64,000 nt of DNA from Lysobacter sp. (GCA_013141175.1 JABFRN010000001.1:2934001-2998000), one strand, 5' to 3'. Shown: positions 8,790-21,438, numbered from the stretch's first letter. Numbers and translations are program-made. The notes: generated from the letters alone by a model not told the origin.

Positions 8790-9998
8790 TCATGGCGAAT
8801 TCGGCTCTACGCCCGTATACCTCGCCCTGGGCCGAATCAATTTCCCCTCAGCCTGCTGTTCCAACGCATGCGCAAGCCACCCCGCGAGGCGCCCCGCCGC
8901 GAACATCACCAACGCAGGCGTCGCAGGCAATGCATTGGCGTGGCAGATCGCGGCGAGCATGAAGTCGATGTTCGGGTGCTGGCCGCTGACGTCTTCGGTC
9001 GCGGTGACGATCGCATCGAGTTCGCGCATCGCGGCTTCGCCCGCGTGCTGCACTCGCAAAAGGGCGAGTAGTTCTGCAGCCCGCGGGTCGCCGTGCGGAT
9101 AGAGCGCGTGGCCGAAGCCCGGGAGGTCGTCGCCGCGCTGCAGTCGGGTTTCGATGAAATCGCGTGGCGATACAGCCTCGCGCGCGTCTGCGATGAGCGC
9201 ATAGGCGCGCGCGGTCGCGCCGCCGTGGCGCGGGCCGGACAGCGCAGCCAAGCCTGCGCACACCGTCGCGTGCAGATGCGCGCCGGTGGACGCGACCACG
9301 CGCGCGGCGAATGCGGAGACATTGAGTTCGTGGTCCGCGCACAGCACCAGCGCGGCGCGGACGAGATCGGCGAAACCGGCGTCGCCGGGTTTCCAGACCT
9401 CGGCGAGCAGCGCATGCGCAGGCCCGGCTGGCGGCGGGCGACCGACCAGCAGCGCGGCGTTCTGGCGGAGCAGGGTGGCAGCGATCTCGTGGCGTGCGCG
9501 CGTTGTTGTATTCAGCGCGCCGCGTGTGCCGAGCGCCAGCAGCGGGATCGCAGCCATCGCGCGTTCCAGCGGCGGCAGCGCGTCGTCGGCGGCGATTGCG
9601 GCGACGTGGGTGGGCCACGCGCCATCGACGGCGGCGAACGGGTCGTGGTCGCCGCAGTCCCACAGCAGGCGAGCCGCGTCCTCCAGGGTGGCGCCGTCGC
9701 GCACCGCAGCGATTGCGGAACGACCGCGGTAGTAGGGGCCATCGGGCCGGATCAGCGAGATCCGCGTTTCCAGCACCGGCAGACCCCGGTCCAGGCTGTG
9801 CGCTGCGGCTGCGGCGGCGCTGCGGCCGACCTGCTTGCGCTGCATCAGGCGCTCCACGTCGATCCTCGGGTAAAGCCGGGTCCGGTGGTCCGGGCCGGGC
9901 CGCGATTCGAGCAGGCCACGGCTGACATAGGCGTACAAGGTCGCCTGGCTGATGCCGAGCAGACGGCAGGTTTCGCGGGCGGTCAGCAGATCGGCCAT
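8790..9998 (-). CDS. Citrate synthase-like protein with N-terminal MerR/excisionase-type helix-turn-helix
   Basis: The 402-residue product joins a DNA-binding domain (residues 1-55: LLTARETCRLLGISQATLYAYV, then YPRIDVERLMQRKQ) to a citrate-synthase domain. The enzyme-like part keeps the catalytic pattern: DHELN (H223), GPRHGGA (H258), GFGH (H297), DPR (R306), IDF (D345) and RPRARYTG (R389, R391). Catalysis may therefore be intact, although the usual GFGHRVY has become GFGHALY. Its start is 143 bp from and divergent to prpB, next to a genuine methylcitrate synthase gene. I infer a ligand-sensing regulator of the prp genes, or a DNA-binding moonlighting synthase; either is unproven. Confidence 0.8.
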   Translation of the reverse strand: MADLLTARETCRLLGISQATLYAYVSRGLLESRPGPDHRTRLYPRIDVERLMQRKQVGRSAAAAAAHSLDRGLPVLETRISLIRPDGPYYRGRSAIAAVRDGATLEDAARLLWDCGDHDPFAAVDGAWPTHVAAIAADDALPPLERAMAAIPLLALGTRGALNTTTRARHEIAATLLRQNAALLVGRPPPAGPAHALLAEVWKPGDAGFADLVRAALVLCADHELNVSAFAARVVASTGAHLHATVCAGLAALSGPRHGGATARAYALIADAREAVSPRDFIETRLQRGDDLPGFGHALYPHGDPRAAELLALLRVQHAGEAAMRELDAIVTATEDVSGQHPNIDFMLAAICHANALPATPALVMFAAGRLAGWLAHALEQQAEGKLIRPRARYTGVEPNSP

Positions 9999-10011
9999 GG
10001 CGATAGATTGA

Positions 10012-10034
10012 TTGATTCGATCAAGATTGATCAA
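10012..10034. promoter_or_regulatory. Candidate operator between the HTH-citrate synthase gene and prpB
   Basis: Two adjacent palindromes, TTGATTCGATCAA (10012-10024) and TTGATCAA (10027-10034), with another TTGAT half-site just before them, sit immediately upstream of the hybrid regulator gene and within the divergent prp promoter region. Binding is inferred only from position and symmetry. Confidence 0.45.
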
Positions 10035-10141
10035 CCCTCGGGATGGTGCCAGATTTGCGGCCCCGGGAGGGGCGTACGATGCGACGCACCTCCGCCATCC
10101 GGACGTATGTCCGGGCCCGTGGACGATCAGGAGTCCCGACC

Positions 10142-11026
10142 ATGTCGCAACATTCCGCAGGCGCGAAGTTCCGCGCCGCCCTCGCCGAAGAATCGCCGCT
10201 GCAGGTGATCGGCGCGATCAACGCCAATCACGCATTGCTGGCGAAGCGCGCCGGTTACCGCGCGATTTACCTTTCGGGCGGCGGCGTCGCTGCCGGCTCG
10301 CTGGGGCTGCCCGATCTCGGTATCAACACGCTTGAAGACGTGCTGATCGACACCCGCCGCATCACCGATGTCTGCGATCTGCCGCTGATGGTCGACATCG
10401 ATACCGGCTTCGGGCCCAGCGCGTTCAACATCGAGCGCACCATCAAATCGCTGATCAAGGCCGGCGCCGCCGCCTGCCATATCGAGGACCAGGTCGGCGC
10501 CAAGCGCTGCGGCCATCGCCCGGGCAAGGAGATCGTGTCGCAGGGCGAGATGGTCGATCGCGTGAAGGCCGCAGCGGACGCGAAGACCGACGCGGCCTTC
10601 TTCCTGATCGCGCGCACCGATGCGATCCAGGTCGACGGCGTGGACGCCGCGATCGAACGTGCCATCGCCTGCGTCGAAGCCGGCGTCGACGGCATCTTCG
10701 CCGAGGCCGCCTACGACCTGCCGACCTATCGGCGTTTCGTCGATGCAGTGAAGGTGCCGGTGCTGGCCAACATCACCGAGTTCGGCAAGACCCCGCTGTT
10801 TTCCCGCGACGAACTGGCTTCGGCCGGCGTCGCCATCCAACTGTTCCCGCTGTCGGCGTTCCGGGCCATGAACAAGGCTGCGGAGAATGTCTACGAAAGC
10901 ATCCGCCGCGATGGCCATCAGCAGGCCGTGGTCGATACCATGCAGACCCGCGAGGAACTCTACGACCGGATCGGCTACCACGCATTCGAACAGAAGCTCG
11001 ATGCGCTGTTCGCCGCCAAGAAATGA
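10142..11026 (+). CDS. prpB: 2-Methylisocitrate lyase
   Basis: This 294-residue enzyme cleaves 2-methylisocitrate into pyruvate and succinate, the last step of the methylcitrate cycle. The isocitrate-lyase superfamily motif KRCGHRPGK with the catalytic cysteine is present, along with DIDTGFG for Mg2+ and [11 protein letters not shown] typical of PrpB. AGGAG lies eight bases before the ATG at 10142. prpC follows after 17 bp, so they form an operon. The divergent hybrid citrate-synthase gene and TTGAT palindromes upstream suggest local control. A short hairpin (CCGGAC/GTCCGG, 10099-10114) lies in the leader. Confidence 0.95.
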   Translation: MSQHSAGAKFRAALAEESPLQVIGAINANHALLAKRAGYRAIYLSGGGVAAGSLGLPDLGINTLEDVLIDTRRITDVCDLPLMVDIDTGFGPSAFNIERTIKSLIKAGAAACHIEDQVGAKRCGHRPGKEIVSQGEMVDRVKAAADAKTDAAFFLIARTDAIQVDGVDAAIERAIACVEAGVDGIFAEAAYDLPTYRRFVDAVKVPVLANITEFGKTPLFSRDELASAGVAIQLFPLSAFRAMNKAAENVYESIRRDGHQQAVVDTMQTREELYDRIGYHAFEQKLDALFAAKK

Positions 11027-11043
11027 TGTCAAAGGACAAGACC

Positions 11044-12198
11044 ATGAGCGAGAACACCACCCAGACGTTGCCGAAAGCCAAGAAATCCGTCGCGCTGAGC
11101 GGCACCGCTGCGGGCAATACCGCGCTGTGCACGGTCGGCCGCAGCGGCAACGATCTGCATTACCGCGGCTACGACATCCACGATCTGGCGACCCGATCGA
11201 CGTTCGAGGAAGTCGCGCATCTGTTGGTCCACGGTGTGCTGCCGACCGCATCGCAACTCAAGGCTTATCGCACCAAGCTCAAGCGCCTGCGCGGGCTGCC
11301 GGCGATCGTGCAGGAAGCGCTGGAACTCATTCCCGCGAACGCGCATCCGATGGACGTGATGCGTACCGGCTGCTCGGTGCTGGGCACGGTGCTGCCGGAA
11401 CGCGAAGGGCATCCTGCGAGCGAGGCGCGCGACATCGCCGATCGCCTGATCGCCAGCTTCGGTTCGATGCTGCTGTACTGGTGGCATTTCACCCGCAACG
11501 GCCGCCGCATCGACTGCGAAACCGACGACGACACCGTCGCCGCGCATTTCCTGACGCTGCTGCACGGCGAGCCGCCGAGCGAGCTCCATGCGGATGCGCT
11601 GGACAAGTCGCTGATCCTCTATGCCGAGCACGAATTCAACGCCTCGACCTTCGCCGCGCGCGTCATCGCCGGCACCGGCAGCGATCTGCATTCGTGCATC
11701 ACCGGCGGTATCGGCGCCCTGCGCGGCCCGAAACACGGCGGCGCCAATGAAGTGGCGATGGATATCATCAGCCGTTACGCCACGGCCGATGAGGCCGAAG
11801 CCGATATCCGCGCGCGCATGGAGCGCAAGGAAATCGTCATCGGCTTCGGCCATCCGGTGTACACCATCGGCGATCCGCGCAACCCGATCATCAAGGCGAT
11901 CTCGAAGACGCTGTGCGAAAGTGGCGGCAATCAGGTCCTGTTCGACGTGTCCGAGCGCATCGAAAACCTGATGATGGATACCAAGAAGATGTTCCCGAAC
12001 CTCGACTGGTACAGTGCTTCCAGCTACCACATGATGGGCATCCCGACGCCGCTGTTCACGCCGTTGTTCGTGATCGCGCGCACCACCGGCTGGAGCGCGC
12101 ACGTGATCGAGCAGCGAGAAGATGGCAAGATCATCCGCCCCAGCGCGAACTACGTCGGCCCGGACGATCGCGCGTACGTCACCATCGACAAACGCTGA
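11044..12198 (+). CDS. prpC: 2-Methylcitrate synthase
   Basis: This 384-residue enzyme condenses propionyl-CoA with oxaloacetate. It has the citrate-synthase triad in [23 protein letters not shown] and [10 protein letters not shown], and the C-terminal RPSANYVGP. The [12 protein letters not shown] form and short length are characteristic of methylcitrate rather than citrate synthases. ATG at 11044 was preferred because AAGGA precedes it by seven bases; two earlier in-frame ATGs overlap that site. It follows prpB by 17 bp and precedes the K+ channel gene by 10 bp. Confidence 0.95.
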   Translation: MSENTTQTLPKAKKSVALSGTAAGNTALCTVGRSGNDLHYRGYDIHDLATRSTFEEVAHLLVHGVLPTASQLKAYRTKLKRLRGLPAIVQEALELIPANAHPMDVMRTGCSVLGTVLPEREGHPASEARDIADRLIASFGSMLLYWWHFTRNGRRIDCETDDDTVAAHFLTLLHGEPPSELHADALDKSLILYAEHEFNASTFAARVIAGTGSDLHSCITGGIGALRGPKHGGANEVAMDIISRYATADEAEADIRARMERKEIVIGFGHPVYTIGDPRNPIIKAISKTLCESGGNQVLFDVSERIENLMMDTKKMFPNLDWYSASSYHMMGIPTPLFTPLFVIARTTGWSAHVIEQREDGKIIRPSANYVGPDDRAYVTIDKR

Positions 12199-12208
12199 CA
12201 TCACGTAG

Positions 12209-12658
12209 ATGTATCAACACTGGGACGCTAACGCGCTGGTGGTGCTGATCACCGCGATTTCGGTGAGCCTCGCGGTATTGGTGCATTACGAAGGACTGAA
12301 TCTGCTGTCGCGCTGGCTCTCGGCCCGTCACGAAAGTCATCGGCGCAGGAAGGTGCTCTACGGCATCTTCGGCGTGCTGGCGCTGCATGTCGCCGAAATC
12401 TGGGTGTTCGGCGCAGCGATCTGGGGGCTGTTGATGTTCCCGAACACCGGCGTCGTCGCCGGTGCGCATCCGCTGAGTCTGCTCGATGCGGTGTACATGT
12501 CGGCGGTGACCTACACCACGGTGGGCTTCGGCGATCTCGCACCGATCGGCCCGATCCGCTTCATCGCCGGGACCGTCGCGCTCACCGGTTTCGTGCTGAT
12601 CACGTGGTCGGCGTCGTTCACGTATCTGGAAATGACCCGCGACTGGCGCGAGCGCTGA
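12209..12658 (+). CDS. Small potassium-channel-like membrane protein
   Basis: This 149-residue protein has membrane segments near residues 8-28, 50-75 and 117-140. Between the last two is a pore loop carrying TYTTVGFGDL (filter residues 104-109), the K+ selectivity signature of the two-TM ion-channel domain. No cytoplasmic RCK or cyclic-nucleotide domain follows. The start lies 10 bp after prpC, so it may be transcribed with prpBC. An operon link to propionate metabolism would be unusual and is unexplained. Confidence 0.8.
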   Translation: MYQHWDANALVVLITAISVSLAVLVHYEGLNLLSRWLSARHESHRRRKVLYGIFGVLALHVAEIWVFGAAIWGLLMFPNTGVVAGAHPLSLLDAVYMSAVTYTTVGFGDLAPIGPIRFIAGTVALTGFVLITWSASFTYLEMTRDWRER

Positions 12659-12676
12659 GTCGTTTCGATCGATCGA

Positions 12677-12710
12677 CGAAGAAGCCGCACGATGCGCGGC
12701 TTCTTCGTTT
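12677..12710. terminator. Bidirectional terminator between the channel and GST genes
   Basis: A 12-bp perfect stem (CGAAGAAGCCGC with its complement at 12696-12707) is followed by TTT on the plus strand. It sits between convergent genes. Confidence 0.85.
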
Positions 12711-12725
12711 GCCGCAGCGAACGGA

Positions 12726-13337
12726 TCAGCTCAGGCCTTCGTCCTGCAACGCTTTCTGCACGGCGGGATCGGCTTCCATTCGCGTTGCGAAGGCGGCGAG
12801 GTTGTCCAGACCGGAAAGATCGACACCGGTGGCGCGTGCCCAACGATAAGTCACATACAGATAGGGATCGGCGACCGTGCGGCTGCCGGCCAGCCACTGC
12901 TTGTCGGCCAGATGCGCGTCGGCGCGTTCGTAAAGCGTGCGGATTTTCGCGCGTGCGGCATCCTTGGTCTTGTCGATCAGCGCGGTATCTTCGAGATAAG
13001 CCGTACTGCCGAACAATGGATGGAACGACGGGTGTAGGTCGGAGTTGGAGAATGCGATCCATTTGTTCACCTCTGCGCGGCTCTTCGCGCTGCCGTCGCC
13101 ACCGAGACCGGATTCCGGATTCAGATCGGCGAGGTAATTGAGGATCGCCGAATTCTGGGTGAGCACCCAGCCATCGTGATCGAGTGCGGGGACCGCGCCG
13201 GCCGGATTGATCGCCAGGAATTCCGGCTTCTTGCGGTCGTCGCGGCCGACCTTGACGGTTTCGTATGGCTTGCCGATCCATTCCAGCACGATGTGATCGG
13301 AGAGAGAGCAGGCGCCGGGGGAGAAATAGAGTTTCAT
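12726..13337 (-). CDS. Glutathione S-transferase, bacterial beta class-like
   Basis: This 203-residue cytosolic enzyme conjugates glutathione to electrophiles. The N-terminal thioredoxin-like domain starts MKLYFSPGACSLSDHI with the beta-class active-site cysteine (residue 10). It is followed by INPAGAVPAL and the glutathione-binding L-TQNSAILNYLAD segment, then an all-helical C-terminal domain. The start was chosen to match the family N-terminus; an ATG 12 bp upstream is possible. It is monocistronic between two convergent terminator/leader regions. Confidence 0.9.
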   Translation of the reverse strand: MKLYFSPGACSLSDHIVLEWIGKPYETVKVGRDDRKKPEFLAINPAGAVPALDHDGWVLTQNSAILNYLADLNPESGLGGDGSAKSRAEVNKWIAFSNSDLHPSFHPLFGSTAYLEDTALIDKTKDAARAKIRTLYERADAHLADKQWLAGSRTVADPYLYVTYRWARATGVDLSGLDNLAAFATRMEADPAVQKALQDEGLS

Positions 13338-13503
13338 CGAGGGTTCCATGGGGTGGGTTCCGGATCATGGTGCGCTGGGGCGTGGCGCTCAATCGCGACG
13401 CATGGAACGCAGTGTCGTTCGCGTCGCGCAAAAAAAACGACCGCGAAAATGGCGGTCGTGAGCAGTACAGCGATTCGATTCCGGAATCGAAACCGTGGCG
13501 GCG

Positions 13504-13977
13504 TCATCCGCGTCCGGGTTTGTCTTTCTGGGGCTTCAGCGATTGCACCTTGAAGAAACTGTGATCGCCGATGGTCGCGACCTGATAGGCGTTGCGCCAG
13601 CTGGGCTGGGCGATGGACAGGGCCGCGAAGTGGCTGGCGCCGGGAACGATCTCCTTGCGCTCACCGACCGGAAGCGCCCAATTGCGCTCCGCCTCGAGGG
13701 CGATGGTGATCGCCTGCGACCAGGCTTCGGCATTGCTGAGTTGCGTACGCGGCGAAACGATGGTCGGCGCGAACTGTTTGCGGGCGGTGACGACTTCGCA
13801 CATCGAATCGCCCCACAAGCCGCTGTCCTCGCGACGCAGGGCGACTTCGGCGACCGCCTGCTGTCCGCGGACAGGCTGATTGCGTGCTTCCAGGTACAAC
13901 GTGGTGCTGAGACATAACGAGTCGGCGGCCTGGGGGGGCAACACCGAGGCGATCCAAAGGATCCATGCGAGCTTCAT
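13504..13977 (-). CDS. SleB/CwlJ-type cell-wall hydrolase
   Basis: The 157-residue secreted protein has a signal peptide (MKLAWILWIASVLPPQAADS) and a Hydrolase_2 domain. The conserved opening LCLSTTLYLEARNQPVRGQQAVAEVALRR positions a catalytic glutamate, and a GASHF motif follows (usual form GATHY/F). Such enzymes cleave peptidoglycan glycan strands. AAGGAG precedes the ATG at 13977. An unusually long, hairpin-rich leader lies upstream, which may regulate it. Confidence 0.82.
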   Translation of the reverse strand: MKLAWILWIASVLPPQAADSLCLSTTLYLEARNQPVRGQQAVAEVALRREDSGLWGDSMCEVVTARKQFAPTIVSPRTQLSNAEAWSQAITIALEAERNWALPVGERKEIVPGASHFAALSIAQPSWRNAYQVATIGDHSFFKVQSLKPQKDKPGRG

Positions 13978-14066
13978 GAGAACTCCTTGCTTCGTTGCTT
14001 CGGGCCGGACGGTGGCGGGGTAAGGGCCCACGACATCGATACGGGTGCGACATGGCGATAGACAGT

Positions 14067-14196
14067 CCGGCGTGAAGCCGGGCGCTTGCGAGGATCGCAA
14101 GACAAGGGGCTGCGGGCTCTATGGCCGCTTGTAGCCCAAACGTGGATCGTGTCCGGGGAAGCACCCTTCCTGGGCGGTTCGTCGCCTGACACGATC
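14067..14196 (-). ncRNA. Candidate structured RNA in the sleB-type gene leader
   Basis: In the 464-bp gap 13978-14441, a 9-bp closing stem (14145-14153 with 14188-14196) encloses two short hairpins (GGAAG/CTTCC at 157-170 and GGCG/CGCC at 173-186 of the 14-kb block), giving a three-way junction. Two or three further hairpins lie closer to the gene: CTTGCGA/TCGCAAG at 14085-14101, CCGGC/GCCGG at 14067-14081, and possibly GGGCT/AGCCC. It matches no riboswitch class I know. The minus strand is assumed because the sleB-type gene follows. The rest of the gap shows nothing clear. Confidence 0.4.
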
Positions 14197-14441
14197 TCGC
14201 GCTGGTCCCGCATCCGGTGGCGGGAAAGCGGGCGTAGGTTAGTCATCGAAACATAACGACAGCTGAACAGAAATCAGGAAATCTCTGATTCAATTGGAGT
14301 TTTTGTTCAAAAGGCGCCGTAACTCACTGTCAGGGCAGGAGGAATAGCCTGCCGTGGACTCGTGCCAACGGCACTGTGACCAGAGTCGCGAACTGGAGCG
14401 TCCGATACGATCGAGGGCCGATCCGCGCGCTTTCGAGCCCT

Positions 14442-18183
<3,742 letters not shown>

Positions 18184-18271
18184 ATGAATACGTTCAGGTT
18201 CCAACCCGGATCATGCGCACCGACAGCAGACTCTCGGCGATGGCAAAGGTTCCCTCCAACCTGAACTGTGC

Positions 18272-18300
18272 TTGGAATCGCAAAACTGTTATGCTATTGT
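18272..18300 (+). promoter_or_regulatory. Candidate sigma-70 promoter of the OmpA-family gene
   Basis: TTGGAA (18272-18277) and TATTGT (18295-18300) are spaced by 17 bp in an AT-richer patch about 120 bp before the start codon. It is an inspection-based call. Confidence 0.4.
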
Positions 18301-18418
18301 TAACAAGGCCATGACGCGGCCGGATCACAATGAATGGGATGGTGAGCCCCGATCGGTGGCCATCCTGTTCAAACCGACACCACCGAGTCTTTTCAATTCC
18401 TCCAAGGAGCATTGAGTA

Positions 18419-19546
18419 ATGAACAAGAAACTCCTCTGTGCTGCGCTGCTGAGTGGGCTGGCCGTGGCCCAGACCGTCTCCGCGCAGGACTTCGACGACC
18501 GCTGGTACCTCACCACGTCTGCAGGCTTCAATCTGCAGGATGGTGCCCGTGACACCCGCAGCGCCCCGTTCGGCACCCTCGGTTTCGGCAAATTCATCAG
18601 CCAGAACTGGTCGCTCGATGGCGAGTTCAACTACCAGAACCCGCGTTTCGACAACCAGAACCTGCTTCTGAATCCGAACCGTCCGCTCGCGGGCCGTGCG
18701 CAGAACCTGAACTGGAGCCAGTACGGCGTCTCGCTCGATCTGCGTCGCCACTTCATCACTGAAGGCCGCAACTGGAACCCGTACGTGCTGGCCGGCCTCG
18801 GCTATCAGCGTTCGGAAGAAGAATTCGACGCTTTCCCGAACCCGAATTCCCCCGGTCAGCGTGAAGACGGCAACCTCGCCGGCAAGGTCGGTGGTGGTTT
18901 GCAGGGCGACCTCGGTCGCGTCGGCATCCGTGCTGAACTTGCTTATCGCCTCGACGCCGACGACAGCAGCGTTGCCGCTGCCAACGAAAGCTGGTTCGGT
19001 GATGTCTTGGCTTCGGTCGGTTTCGTTGTACCCCTCGGTGCGGAAGCTTCCGAGCCGGTCGCCGATGCCCCGCCGCCGCCGCCGGCCCCGAACTGCGCCG
19101 ACAAGGATGGCGACGGTGATGGCGTCAACGATTGCAACGACAAGTGCCCGAACTCGGTTGCTGGTGAAGCGATCGGTCCCGACGGTTGCAAAGTCAACAT
19201 CGCGATCGACCTGAAGGGCGTCAACTTCGACTTCGACAAAGCCACCCTGCGTCCGGACGCGGTTGCGATCCTGAACGAAGCCGTCGAAATCCTGAAGCGT
19301 TACCCGGATCTGCGTGTCGAAGTCGCCGGTCACACCGACCTGTGCGGCAAGGACACGTACAACCAGTCGCTCTCGCAGCGTCGTTCGCAGACCGTGTACG
19401 ACTACCTGACCAGCAACGGCATCGACAGCGGTCGCTTGGCCGGCCCGAATGGTTACGGCGAAAGCCGTCCGCTCGTGCAGACCGGTCAGACCCTGCCGGA
19501 ATGCAAGAACGAAACCAACCGTCGCACCGAGCTCAACGTCCAGTAA
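18419..19546 (+). CDS. OmpA-family outer-membrane protein with TSP3 calcium-binding repeat
   Basis: This 375-residue protein has a signal peptide (MNKKLLCAALLSGLAVAQTVSA), an N-terminal beta-barrel of about 190 residues and a PPPPPAP linker. A thrombospondin type 3-like Asp-rich repeat (DKDGDGDGVNDCNDKCPNS) comes next. The C-terminal OmpA peptidoglycan-binding domain has FDFDKATLRPDA and VAGHTDLCG...SQRRSQTV. It ties the outer membrane to the wall. AAGGAG precedes the ATG by nine bases, a promoter-like pair lies upstream and a strong terminator follows. These are signs of a highly expressed single gene. Confidence 0.93.
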   Translation: MNKKLLCAALLSGLAVAQTVSAQDFDDRWYLTTSAGFNLQDGARDTRSAPFGTLGFGKFISQNWSLDGEFNYQNPRFDNQNLLLNPNRPLAGRAQNLNWSQYGVSLDLRRHFITEGRNWNPYVLAGLGYQRSEEEFDAFPNPNSPGQREDGNLAGKVGGGLQGDLGRVGIRAELAYRLDADDSSVAAANESWFGDVLASVGFVVPLGAEASEPVADAPPPPPAPNCADKDGDGDGVNDCNDKCPNSVAGEAIGPDGCKVNIAIDLKGVNFDFDKATLRPDAVAILNEAVEILKRYPDLRVEVAGHTDLCGKDTYNQSLSQRRSQTVYDYLTSNGIDSGRLAGPNGYGESRPLVQTGQTLPECKNETNRRTELNVQ

Positions 19547-19572
19547 TTCCGGACGCGCTCCGCAGCAATATC

Positions 19573-19608
19573 CCGAAGCCCGGCCTTGTGCCGGGCTTCG
19601 GTGTTTTT
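19573..19608 (+). terminator. Intrinsic terminator of the OmpA-family gene
   Basis: An 11-bp stem (CCGAAGCCCGG / CCGGGCTTCGG, 7-nt loop) runs into TGTTTTT 27 bp after the stop codon. Confidence 0.9.
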
Positions 19609-19736
19609 GAGAATCGTTTTCCGGAGAGCCGATTTTCCTGCGCCCGGTCACGCTCTCTACGATCTGCAGCGATGGACGGTTGTCGCCAGCCCGGTCGGCG
19701 GCCTACACTCCGAAGTCATTCGACCGGAGAGAACCC

Positions 19737-20276
19737 ATGCGCATAGCCCCTGCGTCCACCTGCATGCAAGGATTGATGGCCGTGGGTCTGATTGCGCTGT
19801 CGGCGACATTCGCTGGTCCTGCGCATGCTGCCGCCGTGGATTGCGCTTCGTTCAAACCGCTTGCGCCGGTCAAAGGCAATGCCCTGCAGTTGACACCGAT
19901 TGCCGAAGAACTGGCCGCACCGAGCGCGCAGGTCGGAACCGGCGTTGGTTTTGCCCAGTTGTTCTCGGAAGGCGCCACCGTCGAAGTCGTGCTGTCGCGT
20001 GTCCAGCATCAGGAATGCCGTGCGACCGCTGCTGCAAGACAGCCCCTTCCAGCCACGGCGAGCGCGGGCGCATATCAGCCGAAGCCTGGCGAAAGCAGTA
20101 CCGCTTGGCGCTTCGATATGACCCAGAACGGCAAGCGCATGACTGCGGACGAATTCGACGCGTGGATGAAGGCGCGTGGCGTGCGTGTCGTGCAGGGTCC
20201 GGCCAAACCTGCTGCAGTGGCGTCGCCACCTGCGCCCACGCCGCCGACGACACCCCCGAAGAAGAAAAAGCGCTGA
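19737..20276 (+). CDS. Secreted protein of unknown function with C-terminal FDAWMKARG motif
   Basis: The 179-residue product has a signal peptide ending near AGPAHAAAVD and a central domain with two cysteines. Near the C-terminus is the motif FDMTQNGKRMTADEFDAWMK followed by ARGVRVVQG, and then a Pro/Ala/Lys-rich tail (PTPPTTPPKKKKR). The same motif ends the small lipoprotein at 21439-21717. GGAGAG precedes the ATG at 19737. I do not recognise a named family; the basic tail suggests contact with an acidic surface such as peptidoglycan or LPS. Confidence 0.65.
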   Translation: MRIAPASTCMQGLMAVGLIALSATFAGPAHAAAVDCASFKPLAPVKGNALQLTPIAEELAAPSAQVGTGVGFAQLFSEGATVEVVLSRVQHQECRATAAARQPLPATASAGAYQPKPGESSTAWRFDMTQNGKRMTADEFDAWMKARGVRVVQGPAKPAAVASPPAPTPPTTPPKKKKR

Positions 20277-20540
20277 TTCTGTCGCGCCGCGAGCGCTCTC
20301 GGAGTTCCTCCTTCCGGTGGCGCCATGGTGTTGTCGTGCACCGATCCGCCATACATTTTTCGCCGTACCCGTCGCCATGAACCGGATATTGCCTGCGCTG
20401 TTCCATGCGATCAGTCTGATGATCGTTCCGGGTCGGCAATGCACCGGACATGCAACCGGTCGAACGTGCAATCACATCGGGCCACTCGGCATCACCCCTC
20501 CGCGTATGCGGTGCGCCTGTGATTCAACGATAGCGTCCTG

Positions 20541-21284
20541 ATGCCATCTGCATCGCCCCCTCGCTATGGCCTCGCCCGCGTCCTTTCGAAGCGCGGCGTT
20601 TGTTCGCGCACACAGGCGGCCGAGTGGGTGCGTGCAGGCCGTGTCAGCGTCGGTGGCCGTGTTGTACGAGATCCCGAACATCCCACCGTGCTCGATCGCG
20701 CCGACATCGTCCTCGACGGCAATCTGCTCGGGGCGCAACCGCCGATCCATCTGATGCTCAATAAGCCGCGCGGTCTGGTCACCACTGTCAGCGACGAGCG
20801 TGGCCGGGATACCGTGTATCGTTGTTTCGATGGTGCGGCGCTGCAGGGTGTGCCGTTGCCTTGGCTCGCCCCGGTCGGGCGCCTGGACAAGGCCAGCGAA
20901 GGACTTCTGTTGTTCACCAATGATCCGCGATGGGCGGCACGCATCACCGATCCGGAAACCGGGCCGCGCAAGACTTATCACGTCCAGATCGATCGGATAC
21001 CGGATGTCGATCAGCTCGCGGCGCTGCGCCATGGGCGGGAAGTGGATGGCGAATGGCTGAATGCGGTCGAGGCGACGTTGCTGCGTGCTGGTGAAAAGAA
21101 CGCCTGGATCGAGATCGTGCTCGACGAAGGCCGCAATCGGCAGATCCGGCGACTGCTGGGTGCGTTCGAGATCGAAACGCTGCGATTGGTGCGCGTGGCG
21201 ATCGGCGGCTTGGCGTTGGGTGAGTTGCCGAAAGGACAGTGGCGTGTCCTGGACGAGACCGCGCTAAGCAGCCTGGGCCTCTGA
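20541..21284 (+). CDS. rRNA pseudouridine synthase, RsuA/RluB/E/F family
   Basis: This 247-residue enzyme isomerises a uridine in rRNA. An N-terminal S4 RNA-binding domain (GLARVLSKRGVCSRTQAAEWV) is followed by the catalytic domain. That domain has the aspartate motif VGRLDKASEGLLLFTND and the C-terminal DEGRNRQIRRLLGAFE. The SEG and LLLF combination does not decide between RluB, RluE and RluF, so no symbol is given. The 264 bp before it (20277-20540) hold no convincing gene; a 54-codon open frame ends at its start codon but has no family features. Confidence 0.9.
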   Translation: MPSASPPRYGLARVLSKRGVCSRTQAAEWVRAGRVSVGGRVVRDPEHPTVLDRADIVLDGNLLGAQPPIHLMLNKPRGLVTTVSDERGRDTVYRCFDGAALQGVPLPWLAPVGRLDKASEGLLLFTNDPRWAARITDPETGPRKTYHVQIDRIPDVDQLAALRHGREVDGEWLNAVEATLLRAGEKNAWIEIVLDEGRNRQIRRLLGAFEIETLRLVRVAIGGLALGELPKGQWRVLDETALSSLGL

Positions 21285-21438
21285 AGCCGGACGCGCACGA
21301 ACGAGACACGGATCACCTGCGCGCCAGACGCGATGCGTGAACTGTGCGCGCCTTCACGCCCGCATTCAGGCTTTGCGGTTGGCGCCCCGCCTAAACTTCC
21401 AACGGGGGCGGTCCAACGTCCAACGAAGGTGTCACTCG

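Noticed and set aside
13978-14441. tRNA or known riboswitch in the large gap
   Set aside because: No cloverleaf or TPsiC-like sequence and no match to riboswitch consensus elements that I know; only generic hairpins are visible.
20377-20541. Short open frame with hydrophobic start (MNRILPALFHAISLMIVPG) ending at the pseudouridine synthase start codon
   Set aside because: It has no ribosome-binding site, the composition after the first 20 residues looks random, and there is no recognisable family. It is more likely a chance frame in high-GC DNA.
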